Assembly (NCBI GenBank): GCA_002104985.1
Contig: MCGO01000199.1
Location: 1 to 64,000 of the forward strand
Length of the DNA: 64,000 nt
Origin: Rhizoclosmatium globosum
Taxonomy: Eukaryota; Chytridiomycota; Chytridiomycetes; Chytridiales; Chytriomycetaceae
Reading direction: 5' to 3'
Each line of letters begins with the position of its first letter. The first letter of the stretch is position 1. The position numbers and the translations under genes are program-made. Positions 45,701 through 57,596 of the stretch are shown here, piece by piece. The notes below the pieces were generated by a model that did no database searches, was not told where the DNA came from, and saw only the letters and a list, made by a program, of their open reading frames with translations.

Positions 45701-48694
45701 TTATGATCGATCCACCCAAGGAAGAACGCGGGCTCAGCCTTATGCCCTGGCTGGCAGCGCTTACTACGTTTCTCCTTGCGTACAAAGACGGCTACAAGAC
45801 AACCAAAGATTCTCACCAATTCTGGTTTCGGTTTTTCGCCTGTTTCCAGTTCATGGGGAGATTTGCCATCGTTTCCAAAAGGTATCATGGTTCCAATCAG
45901 ACAAGAATATCTCATCGCGTATGGAAACCACAGTTGTTTCTGTCCAGCTACTGAGAGAAAACATTGAGCTCTTTCGCGATAAATCCCAAGGGGTCTCTCT
46001 GCAGCATTCAATGCCTGTGTATCGGCTGGTGACAATTTCATTGAGATCTGGTTTGGCTCGTGAGTGCGACAGTATTCTTCAATCTCTTTGCACTTGAGCT
46101 CGCCTCCATCTCCTTGAATCACGACCAACTTCTCTTCCAATTCAACTTCTTTGGTTTTGCAAAACGAAATGAAAGCTGATTTGAACGTATCCATCCCATT
46201 GAGGAACAGACACCAGGCCTTTCGAGTATATTTGTCGTAGATGAATGAACAGTTAGTCTCTCCATTTCGTCCTCGACTTTTCAGCTGGAACGAATCTTCC
46301 GAGATGGTGTGGAAACGCCGGGTTGGTACTGAGCCTACAGATCCTGTCTTCCGCCTTCTGAAATTCACCAATTGACACACTAAGCAGTCGGTTGGGTCCT
46401 TCTTGAAGTTGTACGAAATGCCAGCCATCTTCAACGTTCTTTTCACCATCTCCATTCCAACGTGGCCCAAGCGATTGTGCCAGGTAAGGTACGGAACGTG
46501 CTTCGATTTTCCAGTGAATGTTTTTGTACCCAATGTGTTTGCCTTAATCTTGGGTGCGATTGCAGGAGGGGTTCCTTCCATCAAGTCCAAGTAATAGAGG
46601 TTTCCAATGCGTCGTCCAATTTTCAACGTACGGTCTGTCTTTCTCAGGTACAAGTAGACTGCCGAATCGCCGAAAATGACGTAATCATCTGTTCCCTTCA
46701 CAAGCTGGCTGATCGAAATCAGTGTTTCCGCAAGCGCTGGGACCCAGAACGCAGAGACTTCCCTCTTTACTCCACCCAAATTGAGAGTGATCCATCCTTT
46801 CCCTTTAATCGGTACAGGCGAATCATCCCCAAGGTAAACAAATTCGTTATCCAAAAATTCGAAAGTTTCACGATTAAAGCGCACCAGCGAATCAGTCATC
46901 AGGTTTGTTGCCCCCGAGTCCATCATCCCTACCACACCCGTTTTATTATCTCCTTTCTTTGCCACTTTCATTCCTCTTGCAACACAAATACCATCTTCAC
47001 TCATTCCCGCTATTTGATCCATCCAATAATTTTCAGATATCGGTTGAGTCGTCGAGGAACTAGAGTTAAATGGTGAACCAAAGAGCGGTTGCCCAAAGGT
47101 CTGTTTAGATTGTGTTTCAAAGAGGGAGGCGTTTCAGTTTCGAAACTTTCAAACATTAAAACTCACATTGGCTAGGTTCTTTGCAGCGTTTGCTACTTGC
47201 TTCTTATGAATTCCGAGACCCTTTCCAGTTGCATCACCAGTGTTCATTTGAGAGGACTGGCCTTGGGAAACTCCCATTCGCTTCTGCATGATCTCGAATA
47301 AAGCGTTTTTGTTACCAGTCTGCATACTTTGTAGCAACTTTGGACAGGTTGTGAATCCGTGAGTGGAACCATCGTCGCAAGCTTGGCAAGGCTCAAATTT
47401 GGCCTTCTTTGGTGCTTTCGGATTGTTTCCCCCATTTCCTCTCTTATTCCCTGACACCGCGGCTGCTGTAGCGTCTTGGTTGGCTTTGGCGTCAGCTTTG
47501 GCTTGCTGTTGGGCTTGTTTCTTTGCAGCCTGAGCAGCTGCAGCGGTTTCCTTCCTTTCCTTTTCACTTGTCGAAGTGATTTCGGATTGTTGGGCACCCG
47601 CTGTCAGTTCCTCGTTGGTACAAAGGGTTTGGAGTTCGTCCAACAAGCTGTCACACGTACCAAAGTTGGCGGCAAAGTCGTTTGATTCCATCTTCTGGCG
47701 TATCGGAACGAATCTATGTTGATTTAAACAGATTTAGAAACGTTTCAAAACAGGTAGTTCCGTGAGGCGTGGAACGCCTCGCTACACCATAATTTTAGAG
47801 TTTGAATTTCACCTTAATCCAAAAGAAGTCGATCCGTCAGGGAGGGAGAGCAAGGCTTGGCTCTGTAACAGCTCCTTGACGAGGATTCCAATGAAAGTGG
47901 ATGCAAGTTTGTCTGCGTCTGGAACGTCACCGAGTCCTTTCTTGACTCTCGAGTCAAGGATGGAACAGTTTCGGATCACCTTCCGCCAATCACCTACAAA
48001 CTTTCTCCAGGCTTTGGTCTGGTGTCTCTCCTTTGGGCTTATCGTTGTTTTGAAAACCCGAGCGAACCAGTGGTGAAACTGTAGTCCTTTGAATAAAGAA
48101 CCATTAGTTTCGAATTCCGATTTAAAAAGACCAACGTCACTTACCGCTTCCTTCCAAGTTTGCCATCAGTTTTCTGGCCACACGGAAAGCGGTGTATAAG
48201 TTTGGCTTTTCTTTGTACTCAACCGAACCCTTGATTTCATTCCATCTAGATTCAGGAATGAAAGTCTCAAAGGCACTTTGGGCTATGTCTTCTTCGGCTC
48301 TCCACTCTTTGTACTCAGCCAACTCCTTGGAGTAGGTTTCGTACTCGTAGCGGATGCTCTTTTCGGAGAAATCATAACCCTCCAAATCCAATCTAAACTG
48401 ATTTAGATCCGTCGAATACTTTGTGAATGCTTCTGCCTTGGCAGCATCATCCATATTCGTATAATCAGGAGCAGCAGGATAGACAGGTCTTGGATGCGGA
48501 TTCTTTGCCGTCACAGGGCTCGGGTGAGTCTTCACTACGTCATTGTCTAAATTGTATCCCAGGCCGCTAGCTCGCAGAAATTTCCCAACCTTGTCCAACT
48601 GTTCGCCTACGGTTGCGGGTTCTTCGCCACTCACTTTAGGAGGACGTTTAACACCAGTATCCGCTTTGCGTTCAGTTTTCTGTAAGTTGTTCAT
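42762..48694 (-). CDS. Copia Gag-Pol polyprotein encoded by six exons
   Basis: Exons 48145-48694, 47813-48086, 47167-47713, 45258-47100, 44876-45193 and 42762-44797, separated by GT..AG introns of 58, 99, 66, 64 and 78 nt, join to one continuous frame of 1855 residues. Gag occupies about 1-457, with a CX2CX5HX4C zinc knuckle. The protease DSG is near 518. Integrase shows the HHCC zinc region (WHNRLGH, CLVC) and the Asp/Asp/Glu acidic residues (ED, GDGG, NAAERP). Reverse transcriptase carries YVDD, and RNase H carries GYTDASYG, SSTEAE and HQDNQS. Unspliced RNA meets stops or shifts in every intron. No lesion is seen, so the element may be active. Introns in copia pol genes are uncommon. Confidence 0.92.
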
Positions 48695-48737
48695 TTCTGG
48701 GACGACGGTGATGAGGATGCTAAGACGAACGCTTTTG

Positions 48738-49126
48738 TGTTAACTGCTGCCGGGATGTGTAATTGCACGAGAATTCGTCCGTTCGGAAGAAAAGAGGAAA
48801 ACCGACATGTGTTTCACATTGTCGGAATCACGAAATTCTCCGATCCGGTTTGTCAACATCAAAGACCGAACACACAACTACCGGCACACCCAAGCCGTAA
48901 TCGGACTTGGACAAGACACGAGCGTTAAGCCGAACACCCAAGCTCCAGCGTCAGTTCTTCCAAAAGCGTAAGTCACGCATCAATCATCTGATCGCGCACT
49001 AACCGCTTTCGGCGAATTGGCTTAATCGTGTCTCGCTACCGCTGACATACATCACAAGGTAATCAGTTTATTGACATTGTATCCACTCAAGGAATGGGAC
49101 CTATGGTAAGCCCATAGACACCAACA
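48738..49126 (-). repeat. 5' LTR of the copia element
   Basis: 389 bp, upstream LTR in the sense of the element. The gag start codon at 48694 lies 43 bases downstream of its end. Confidence 0.95.
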
Positions 49127-50134
49127 GGTACCTGGGTTTTGGTACCAAACTCTGGGTTTGTGGTTGACATTACTGTGTTGTCCAATGGTGTTCTTCTTGG
49201 AACTGGTCCTGACAGGCAACTTTATTCAAAACAAACTTTAAACGCCCCATGGGTGTTTCAAGGGAGCTGCTGCGTTTCTCGAACAACTGGCCTTCGTGAT
49301 GGAAGCATTCTTGGAATTGGTGACGACAAAGCAATTTACAAAATGGCCAATTTAGGTGCTCCATGGACTTACGTACCAAATTCTGCTTCCGTGATTTCAG
49401 TGACGCCAGTAGCTGATATGATTCAAACTCAAGTCCTTATCGGAATGTCAAGTGATGGTACACTCTATGGCAAAAGACAACTGCAATTTCTGATCCATGG
49501 ATACAACTGCCGAGTGGAATCAAGGCCATTGATATGATTGAAACATCCTACACATTTTTCATCATTGTCGGAACTGATAATAACTTGTATGCTTGTAACG
49601 CTCTCTGGCTTTCTGCAAACTGTTTCCAGGTTAAGAACTCAGCAGGAGTCAAAAGCATTGGATTTATTGATAGTGCGAAAACAATTGTTGGTGTTGGATT
49701 TGACAATCAGTTATACACGCGTTCTGGTATAGTTCAAGACGACTCGAGCTGGACTCTCGTTCCAAACTCTGGAACAGTTGTCGACATAACTGCAATGAGC
49801 AATGGTGTCATTGTGGGAACAGCTCCTGATGGCAACCTTTACACTAAGCAGGACATAAATGCCCCATGGGTGCTCATGCCTGGAAGCTGTTGTGTTGTTC
49901 GTACTGCAGTTTTCGGATATGGTATCGCTGGAGTGGGACCAGATGGCGCAGTGTACATTAAAAAGACATTGGAAGCAAATTGGGAACTTGTTGAGAATTC
50001 CAAGTCCGTTATTAGCGTTTCTGCAACCTTCCTCTATTAATTAGTTCAAAATTTTTCCTCATCGGTTTAAAAGAGAAATAGATACTTTTTAAAACTCAAG
50101 TCGAAAAAGAAACAAAATTAAAATGAGCTTGGTT

Positions 50135-53100
50135 TCACCAAATTCCACCGACTCGCTCCCCGGCGCCACTTGCAATCATAGCGGCAAACGCCCGATAATT
50201 AATTCTATCCATATTCTTGTCCTGAGTGAATCTTCGAGCGAGAACGGTTATCTCAGCGTCGTCTACTGGGAGCTTAATAGTTCCAAGCACAGAACGGAAC
50301 TGGTTTGTTGTTATGGTTCCTTAAATATAGGGTATCGTCAATCAATTGCATCTCGCATTCATGAAGTACTCACCTTCTTTAACGAAATCAAAGTCCTCCA
50401 AGTATGATAGAACGTCAATGCGTCGTTGTCGAACTTTCTCTCTTAAACGAACCAACACTCCATCAAGAATCTTTTGCTCAGATTCCGTCAACGCGTTCAA
50501 CATTGGGTCTACAGCTGAACTCTCAAATGGTGTTGGCTCCATCGTCGGGGCATGTACTAAACCCTTGTGTGTAAACACTGATTCAACCGCATCCGAAAAC
50601 TGCACGTAGTTAACCATCCCCGGATCAAACGTGTTCTGATACAAAGCCTCGAGTGTTTCCAACTCAGGCTCTGTAAGGTTCAAGTAAATAACCTTAAGAG
50701 CTCTACGGAACTCGTTCTTTGTAATCTTGCCGTGTTTGAGGTGATCGAAATCAGCCATAAAGTCAATCACGCGAATGCGTTCGGTCTTGGCTTTGACTTT
50801 GATGCGGGTTAAGAGGTTTGTCACTTCACTTGGTGACAAAACGACCTTGGAGCGTTTGGGTGGAGTTTGGGCTGGTGCTGGAGGATCAATCTTTTCACCA
50901 GCGAAAATCGCTTTTCCATATTTCAAGATTTTTTGATCAGTGGCGCCGTTGGAAGCCGTTGGATCAGTAAGAAGACCTTCGAGCTCGTTGTTTAGTTCAA
51001 GCAGGAACATGAGGTAACAAATTCTCTCAGCGTTTTCTTTGATTGGATGATTGTCTCTTGGTTCGAGAGCTTCATCTTCCATAGCTCTAGTAGCAGCAGA
51101 CTTTGAGAATCTTTTACAAAGTACTTCAAACTCGGCATCTGAGACGTCAACCTTCAAGTACGTAAGACATTGACGGAACTGAATTTTTGTAACATGACCC
51201 GTGCAGAGCTTGTCAAAGTCCTTGAAGAATGGCTTAATAGAAGTTCGACGAATCTTCCAATGCTCAGCAAGACTCTTCATAGTCTTTCTTAAAGTAATAT
51301 GTTCTTCGTTTGTAAGAAAATCGGCGGAAGTGAAAGGATTTGTGTTAACGTTTGCGACTTCAGGGATTTTTGTTGGTTGAGACTCCAAGTTCGTGTCATT
51401 GAAAACTAAAAATAATTGGTTTCAACCACGCATTCGGAATTCAATCGCGTACCTTTCTCGATATCTTGTTCGAATTCTTTCCACTTGCAGCATCCTTTCT
51501 TTCCACTCTTGTCCGCATAAGCATCCGCAAGCTCTTCATACTCTTCATCTGTGAAGCTCAATCCAATTCGGTTAATACCGCGAATAAACTCATGTCGAGG
51601 AATCGAGTAGCATCTGAGTTTATCAAAGTCTCTAAAGAATTCAGAGACACGGATTCGTTTCGTGGCTGCGTGGTAGCGAAGCCGATCCATTACGGTTTGC
51701 AACACTGCAGCATGAGACGCAACAGTTTGTTGGCGGCGACCGGAAGTTGGAGTGCGAACCTCAGTTCCAGGAAGTGGCCGGTTCGTTGGATAAGCTGTTA
51801 TTCGAGTAAGTCGAGTTACGCATACGTTGCAAGTCTTACTCTCTGGATCAATGGCTCGAAGAAATTCGATGTAATTGACTTTAGTCTGCTGCTTGTTTTC
51901 AAACTTTTTGAACAAGAGATGTAAATCCGTTTCTTTCACATCCATACGCATAGTGGAGAGAAGTCTAGAGAAGTGAGATCTTGTCACGAGTCCACGAACG
52001 TTGCGACCAAGTTTCTGGACAGTAAATGTTAACAAACATGTGCAACAGAGATAGAAATAATACCCGATCAAAATCTTCAAAGAAGGGAGCCAAAAGAAGG
52101 CGTCGCTCTCTCATCAGTGTTCTAAAGTGATTAAGAATAATTTCCATTCGAGCTTCTTCGGCTTTAGAAAGCTCGTTGATACCCAAAACCAAAAATTCGC
52201 GAGTAGGTGGATGAACTTCTGCAAGCGGATCAGATAACAAATTACTCTTTGTAAATACTATGTTTTAGGGAAATATCGCTTTTAGCGCCGCGAGAGATGA
52301 TATACCTAACTTACTTTCTTCGATGGAGAAGCAAAACTTGCGATACATAAAACGACCTTCTTTGTCCTTGTATGCGTTGATGAGGATCTTCATTTGCGTG
52401 TCATCAAGAGGGATTTCCGTTCTTTCCATTCCAGCGCGGAACTACTTGGGTGATTAGAATAGAATAGATCCAGAGAAAATGGCCTCTATACCTGTCCCTC
52501 AGAGATAACCCCATTATTGTGACGATCATAGTCTCGGAAGAACTCAATCAATCGAATTCTATCTCTATATACCTCTGCGTTTGAATCATAAGTATTTGAA
52601 CGATGTTAAGGGAAGGACTCACGCTTCTGAATAAACTCTTCAATAAGACGGACACTTGGGTGTTGCGGCCAGTAACCCGTCACCGCATGGAGAAGCTCTT
52701 CTGTACCAATAGGGACTTTTTCATTCTCAACATTTTCTCCTTTATCTTTTTTGACTAATTTCGCCTGGTCCATACGAGTTCGTTTTACTATTCATACAGA
52801 GGTTAGAAAAAAACAATGGGGAAGACGAAGAAACCTTTTCTGTTCACGTCAGTATTCATTTTGAAGTAGTTTACACTCCCAGTTACTTTATCGCAGTATT
52901 GCTCAACAAGGAGATCCTCTTCTTCTTGGCTCATGACATTTTGAGGGATTCCACGACGGAACTGGTTTGCAGTAATGTATCCTCCATTGTATTTGTCGAA
53001 ATCTTTAAACCAAGTCTTGACATCGGATCCATGGTGTTTGACGTATTGTCGAAGACGGTCGATAACATCGCTAAGGAGAGGGTTGGGCGGGGGGAACGGA

Positions 53101-53669
53101 ATAACGACTTCATGCGGAGAAGGGATGTAGAGTGTTGGAGTAGATTCCAGTTTCTTGGCGCCAAAGACTATTTTCATCGTATTTTCAATATCGGATGGTA
53201 TATTGTCGAGACAAAGACTCACCCTTATCAATGGAATCAACAAAGTCAACCCATTTTACACGTCCACCTCCCACTTCTCCCTTTCCATTTGCTTCAAACT
53301 CTCCAGGAACACCATAAAAGCGAACAAGAATCTCAAACTCGGTTTCCGTCAAAGGAGCGCTACTCTGCATCGCGCCAAAGAGACATCGCTTAAACTGGCT
53401 TGCTGTGATCAAGCCAGAACGCAATTTATCAAAGTCTGCAAAGAGGTCAACGAGGCGGATCCGTTTCGCAAAAATGTGGGCACGGATTTTGTTTTCAACC
53501 GTTTCCACCGTTGGAACCAATGTTGATGTTGGGGAAACGGACGCTGGGGGCGCGTAAGAGCCAGGAATCGGGGATATTGGCTATATCGATTGATTTAAGT
53601 AAGCTAAACAGTAAACAGTAGAGAGGCATAGTTAGTTACCTTGTAGGCCGAAGCAACAGCTGGAGCCAT
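50135..53669 (-). CDS. Large protein of eight EF-hand-like modules
   Basis: A multi-exon gene; exons I could place include 53640-53669, 53223-53580 and one starting at 53167, and the stop is at 50135. It encodes at least eight modules of about 100-120 residues, each with a helix, then F(F/M)xDFDKxxxGxIxxxxFRR (examples: LFADFDKLRSGLITASQF, FKDFDKYNGGYITANQF, FMADFDHLKHGKITKNEF) and a second helix. Loop position 1 is Asp and position 6 Gly, but position 3 is not acidic and position 12 is often Gln or His, so calcium binding is doubtful for most. The N-terminus is MAPAVASAYK. Function unknown; similar multi-EF proteins occur in flagellated organisms, which fits a zoosporic fungus. Confidence 0.75.
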
Positions 53670-53901
53670 ATTCTATATTGTTTTGAGTCTTGAAAATAAG
53701 CGTGAAGTGACTATTCTTGATTTGGGAACGCGACTGGACTTTCTGTGTTTCAAACAGGACAAAACGATTGGCAATCCCTTGTTTTGCAAATCTCCCCCTT
53801 CTCTTCTTTATTGCTTAAGCCAAATTTGAGCCAAATTAAAACACGGTCTCTTTCTCTTATTTGTCAGTTATACATGATTTCTTCATCTTTCATTGAATCA
53901 G

Positions 53902-56512
53902 ATGAAGCCCCCACCACCACCACCTCCAAGGCCCCCTTCATCAATCCCACTTCCTCCTCCGCCACCACCTTCTCTTTTGACGGAGAGCACAAAGTCGGCG
54001 CTGCTTTCGACGCTTTCGCAGTACTCAATCGACGAGTACTTTGACGAGTTTCAGGCAAATCTGAATGCGCAGCCAGTTGATGAAGGACCAAAACAGCCAA
54101 TTAAAAAGACTCCGTTTCAATTAAAGAAAGAAGCGGAAGAGGCAAAGAAGAAGGTTTGAGCTTTAATTCATCCATTTAATCAATTAATACTTACTTTATC
54201 ACACAGCAAAACGAGGAAGATGCTGCACGCGCCCTTGAAGAGTTTACGGCTTCTTTTGAGACGGATACAATTGCATTTGGACACAGAAGTATCGTGGCAA
54301 AAACGTGGGTGAAGGGAGGGGCTGTGCAAAAGAACAATTCAGAGATTGTTCAGTTGGATTCTATTGGTGTAAAAGAAAAGGATGATGAGGAAGGAGACTC
54401 TTTTTATCGGCCACATTTGAAGTTGAAGGACCAGTTTGGAAGCTCGGCCAGTAAACCTCCCATCCAACCACCCTCCTCCTCCACGACAACTGGGAAAAAG
54501 AGACAACTCGACGCGTTCCTTCAAGAGCTGAAACAACACCATGAGGTAACTCCTGTGCTCCTTATCACTTAATACGAATAGTAACACCTTGAAATATCAC
54601 AGGAATCTCCCTCTCAACGACAAAGAATCTCTCATTCCAGCGAAAACCATCCATCGTCTTCATTTAATTCCAATATGGACCGTGCGAATGATCCAGACTC
54701 GATTTCTTGCAACTTGTTTCTCGGAAACCTACATCCATCCACCACGGAACAAACTCTTCTCGAACAGTTTGGAGTATACGGACCCATAGCATCGGTCAAA
54801 ATCATGTGGCCTCGCTCTCGTGAAGAAATGGAGCGAGGTCGGAATTCGGCTTTTGTGGGATTCATGACTCGTAGAGATGCGGAAGACGCGTTATTGGATG
54901 TTCAGGCTGGGAAAGTTGTGGATGGGCGTAAGCTGCATGTGAGTTTCCAATCTTGACTTTGAGAGCACATGTCTTATAAATCTCTTCAAAATAAGGTCGG
55001 ATGGAGTAAACCGATGGTCATACCTACACAACCAATCTACGTCGGCTCGAAAAAGGAGGTACAAACTTCAGCCCTCGGTTCTGCACCAACAGAGCCGGTA
55101 AGCGATGGCCCACATCCCTTCAACGCGAAACGCAATCCGCTGAATGGAAACCGCCTCGAAGTCCAAGTCCAAGTACCATCAAATCGCGAAACCTTGTTCC
55201 GAATCCATAGAACAATAGAATTTGTTATTCTTCACGGCCCAACATTTGAAGCAGCTGTGATGGGAAAAGAGCGAAATAATCCTGGATTCTCGTTCCTCTT
55301 TGATCATTCCAGTCCAGACCACGTATACTATCGATGGAAGCTATTTTCTTTACTGCATGGAGACGCAAAGCGATCAGGATGGAATGAGGAACCATTTGTC
55401 ATGTTTGAAGAGTCTGGGATATATTGGATTCCACCGCGACTAGCCTTTGAGGAGGAGGTATGAGTTGATACCTGTTACCTGTCAAAGTAATCTTATTCTT
55501 CGTATAGGCGGACGACCAAGATTCAAAAAACAACAACGAAACAGACACAGACGATTCCTCCGACTCCGACGCAGAAGAAGCCCCACGCCGAAAGAAAAAG
55601 AAACAACCTACGTTCCAACCTCGTCACTTAACCCGCTTACACACCCGCCTCCGAAACCTATCCCTCCCCTCACGCACCCAAATCGCATCTCTCATGCTCT
55701 TTACAATGCGTCACGCTCCACAAAACCATACCCTCCTCGCACAAACAATCTCAGAATCAATGACGCATTACGCGACGCCACTCCTTCCACACAAACTGTC
55801 GCGACTCTACCTCGTGTCTGACATTCTTCACAACTGTGCATCCGTACAAGGCGGATGGAAACTCCGCGCCGCGTTATGCGACCGCCTTCCGAAAGTGTTT
55901 GAACATTTTGGGGATTGTTGGAAAGGGATTGAGGCGCGGTTACGGGCTGAGCAGTGGAAGCGGGGTGTGCTTGGTGTTGTTGGGGTATGGGAGCGGTGGA
56001 GTTTGTTTGAGCCTGGCGTTTTGGAGGCGTTGAGGAAGGGCTTTGAGGATGGATGTTTGGGTGTTGTTGATGTGAGTAGGGGTAAGGAAGTGAAAGAGGA
56101 GAGTGGGGATGAAGAGGATGTTGATGGGGTGCCCATGAGTGGTACTAGTACTGTTGAAGTTGAGGTTTCAGTTGCGACTGGATTCAAACCTATTGGAACT
56201 GTTGAGCCTGCTAAGAAACCGAGGGTTTCGCGGTTTGACCGCGTTGATGAACCAGGTATTCGCGGGGTTGGATTGTCGCCCACAGCTTCAAAGTTTGTCC
56301 CTGCGACTTCTACCACTTCTGGATTTGTTCCCGCGGCGTCTTCGAATGCCTCAAAGTCGTTAGCGGGATTTGTAGCGGCTACTCCTGCATCAGTTCCTTT
56401 GTCTCGACCTGTGCCATCTGACATTTCAACTGTGCCTCCACCAGTAAAGAAAACGACTCGAGTTGTCGCGGGCGCTGCTAGTGTATTCCAAGATGATGAT
56501 GACGACGACTGA
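53902..56512 (+). CDS. U2SURP: U2 snRNP-associated SURP protein (SR140)
   Basis: Exons 53902-54153, 54207-54545, 54603-54938, 54996-55457 and 55508-56512 give 797 residues. After a Pro-rich start (KPPPPPPPRPP) comes FETDTIAFGHRSIVAKTWVKGG, a conserved SR140 segment. An RRM follows (CNLFLGNLHPSTTEQTLL, RNSAFVGFMTRRDAEDAL), then a SURP domain (IHRTIEFVILHGPTFEAAVM, NPGFSFLFDHSSPDHVYYRWKL in two parts), and a CID-type domain (LMLFTMRHAPQNHTLL, YLVSDILHNCASV). This order, RRM-SURP-CID, is unique to the family. It acts in the nucleus with the U2 snRNP in splicing. The acidic tail ends FQDDDDDD. Confidence 0.93.
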
Positions 56513-56642
56513 TAATAAATACGATTAAATATTAAAACAAACGTCCCTCTTCTCTCCCAATAGACCAAATCAAAATAAGGTTATGTTGCGCCCTATCTCG
56601 TCGTCTTTTGAAGTTAAAAACAAAGTATACATTAATTTCGTA

Positions 56643-57397
56643 ATGAGCGAAACAGAACATCTCCTTATCAACCAAGCTTTGGCAAGACATTCAACCACGA
56701 ATCTGTCCATTCCTACAAGGTCAGCTTCAGAACATGATTCAGAAGACATTCAGGAATCAATACACAGCGTTCCAGTGATGACTCGTCTCATTAAACGCAG
56801 CTGGATGCCGTTCAGCATTGCGATCACTACCCTCAGCATCCTTTTCAACATATACATTATCATGAAGTACCTCGCACTCGATCCAAAAGACTGGTACGGT
56901 ATAGGTACAGTATTTAAAAAGACGGTTGTGGGAACTGTGTCGATGTACATCCACTTTGTGGGTGGCTTTGCAGTCAACTTAATTGGAATCATGCAATTGG
57001 TTCCGTGGATCAGAAGCAATTATATTGAGTTACATCGGTGGTGTGGACGTGTTTATTTGATCGGCGTTGCATTGGCAGTGGCTGGCGGATCGGTGTTTGT
57101 TGTTTATGTAAGGACGATGGGAGGAATTGAAATGGATGTTGCGTTTCTGATTTATGGAGGATTTATGGCATATTTTGGTATACGGACTTGGTTGAGTATT
57201 CGTGAAGAGAGCATCGGAGGTGGGCTATTCGCTTGTTCACGATGGGAATTGGTAGTACTTTGTATCGAATTTATGTGCTTCCATTTTATTTCCCGAATTC
57301 AGATGAAGAACTGATGGTTCGGTGGTTGAATGCGGCGGCTTGGGCCATGTTTGTGCCGAACTTGTTTCTCTGTGAGGTTGTTCTACATTATACATAA
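56643..57397 (+). pseudogene. DUF2306 membrane protein paralogue, frameshifted
   Basis: Reads as MSETEHLLINQ, a first membrane segment (WMPFSIAITTLSILFNIYII), KDWYGIGTVFKKTVVG, then TVSMYIHFVGGFAVNLIG, LHRWCGRVYLIG and GIRTWLSIREE. Then, near 57210, the frame shifts. In the other frame the protein continues HRRWAIRLFTMGIGSTLYRI, MVRWLNAAAWAMFVPNL to a stop at 57395-57397. Compared with the copy at 33320, about ten bases (encoding GGNVRV) are missing here. So the two paralogues are broken at different points. If the deletion is real the last ~60 residues are replaced. Confidence 0.82.
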
Positions 57398-57596
57398 AAT
57401 CAATGGAATTCAGTGGTATATTAGGAATGAAAGTTTCAGTGAAGCCTTTATCTGCGTAGGAAAGTTATCAGTTAATAATGTTTCATAAATTGTTCGCGAA
57501 TTCCTTACGTTTCCAATCATTGGATTGAGACGGTAAATAACACGAACACTACCGACACAAACTTGAAAAAGAAAGACAAACAGTACATACATTCTA

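Larger units (their letters stand above)
42118..49126 (-). mobile_element. Ty1/copia LTR retrotransposon, complete and recent
   Basis: A 7009-bp element bounded by two 389-bp LTRs that I could not distinguish by eye. Each LTR, on the plus strand, begins TG and ends CA. The insertion is flanked by a 5-bp target duplication GGTAC (42113-42117 and 49127-49131). On the minus strand a polypurine tract AAGGGGG precedes the 3' LTR at 42507-42513. Gene order is Gag, protease, integrase, reverse transcriptase, RNase H, that is copia type. No obvious tRNA primer-binding site (TGG...) follows the 5' LTR. Matching LTRs indicate recent insertion. Unusually, its single gene contains five introns. Confidence 0.97.
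41638..50040 (+). pseudogene. Secreted tectonin-type propeller E, split by a copia element
   Basis: Exon 1 (41638-41704) encodes a signal peptide (MLQTILLVLAFAYGCAAA); after a 55-nt intron, exon 2 starts at 41760 and reads as a propeller up to LYTRTGLLGT at 42117. There a 7.0-kb LTR element is inserted. The gene resumes at 49132 (WVLVPNSGFVVDITVL) and ends at 50040. Removing the element and one copy of the 5-bp duplication restores the frame at the junction. A separate single-base loss in an A run near 49470 shifts the frame between YGKR and AISDPWIQLPSG. It may be a second mutation or a consensus error. The closest relative is protein D. Confidence 0.92.

Noticed and set aside
48700..48737. 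tRNA primer-binding site of the copia element
   Set aside because: The sequence after the 5' LTR does not start with TGG or match a tRNA end that I know; priming may use an internal tRNA region, but I cannot show it.
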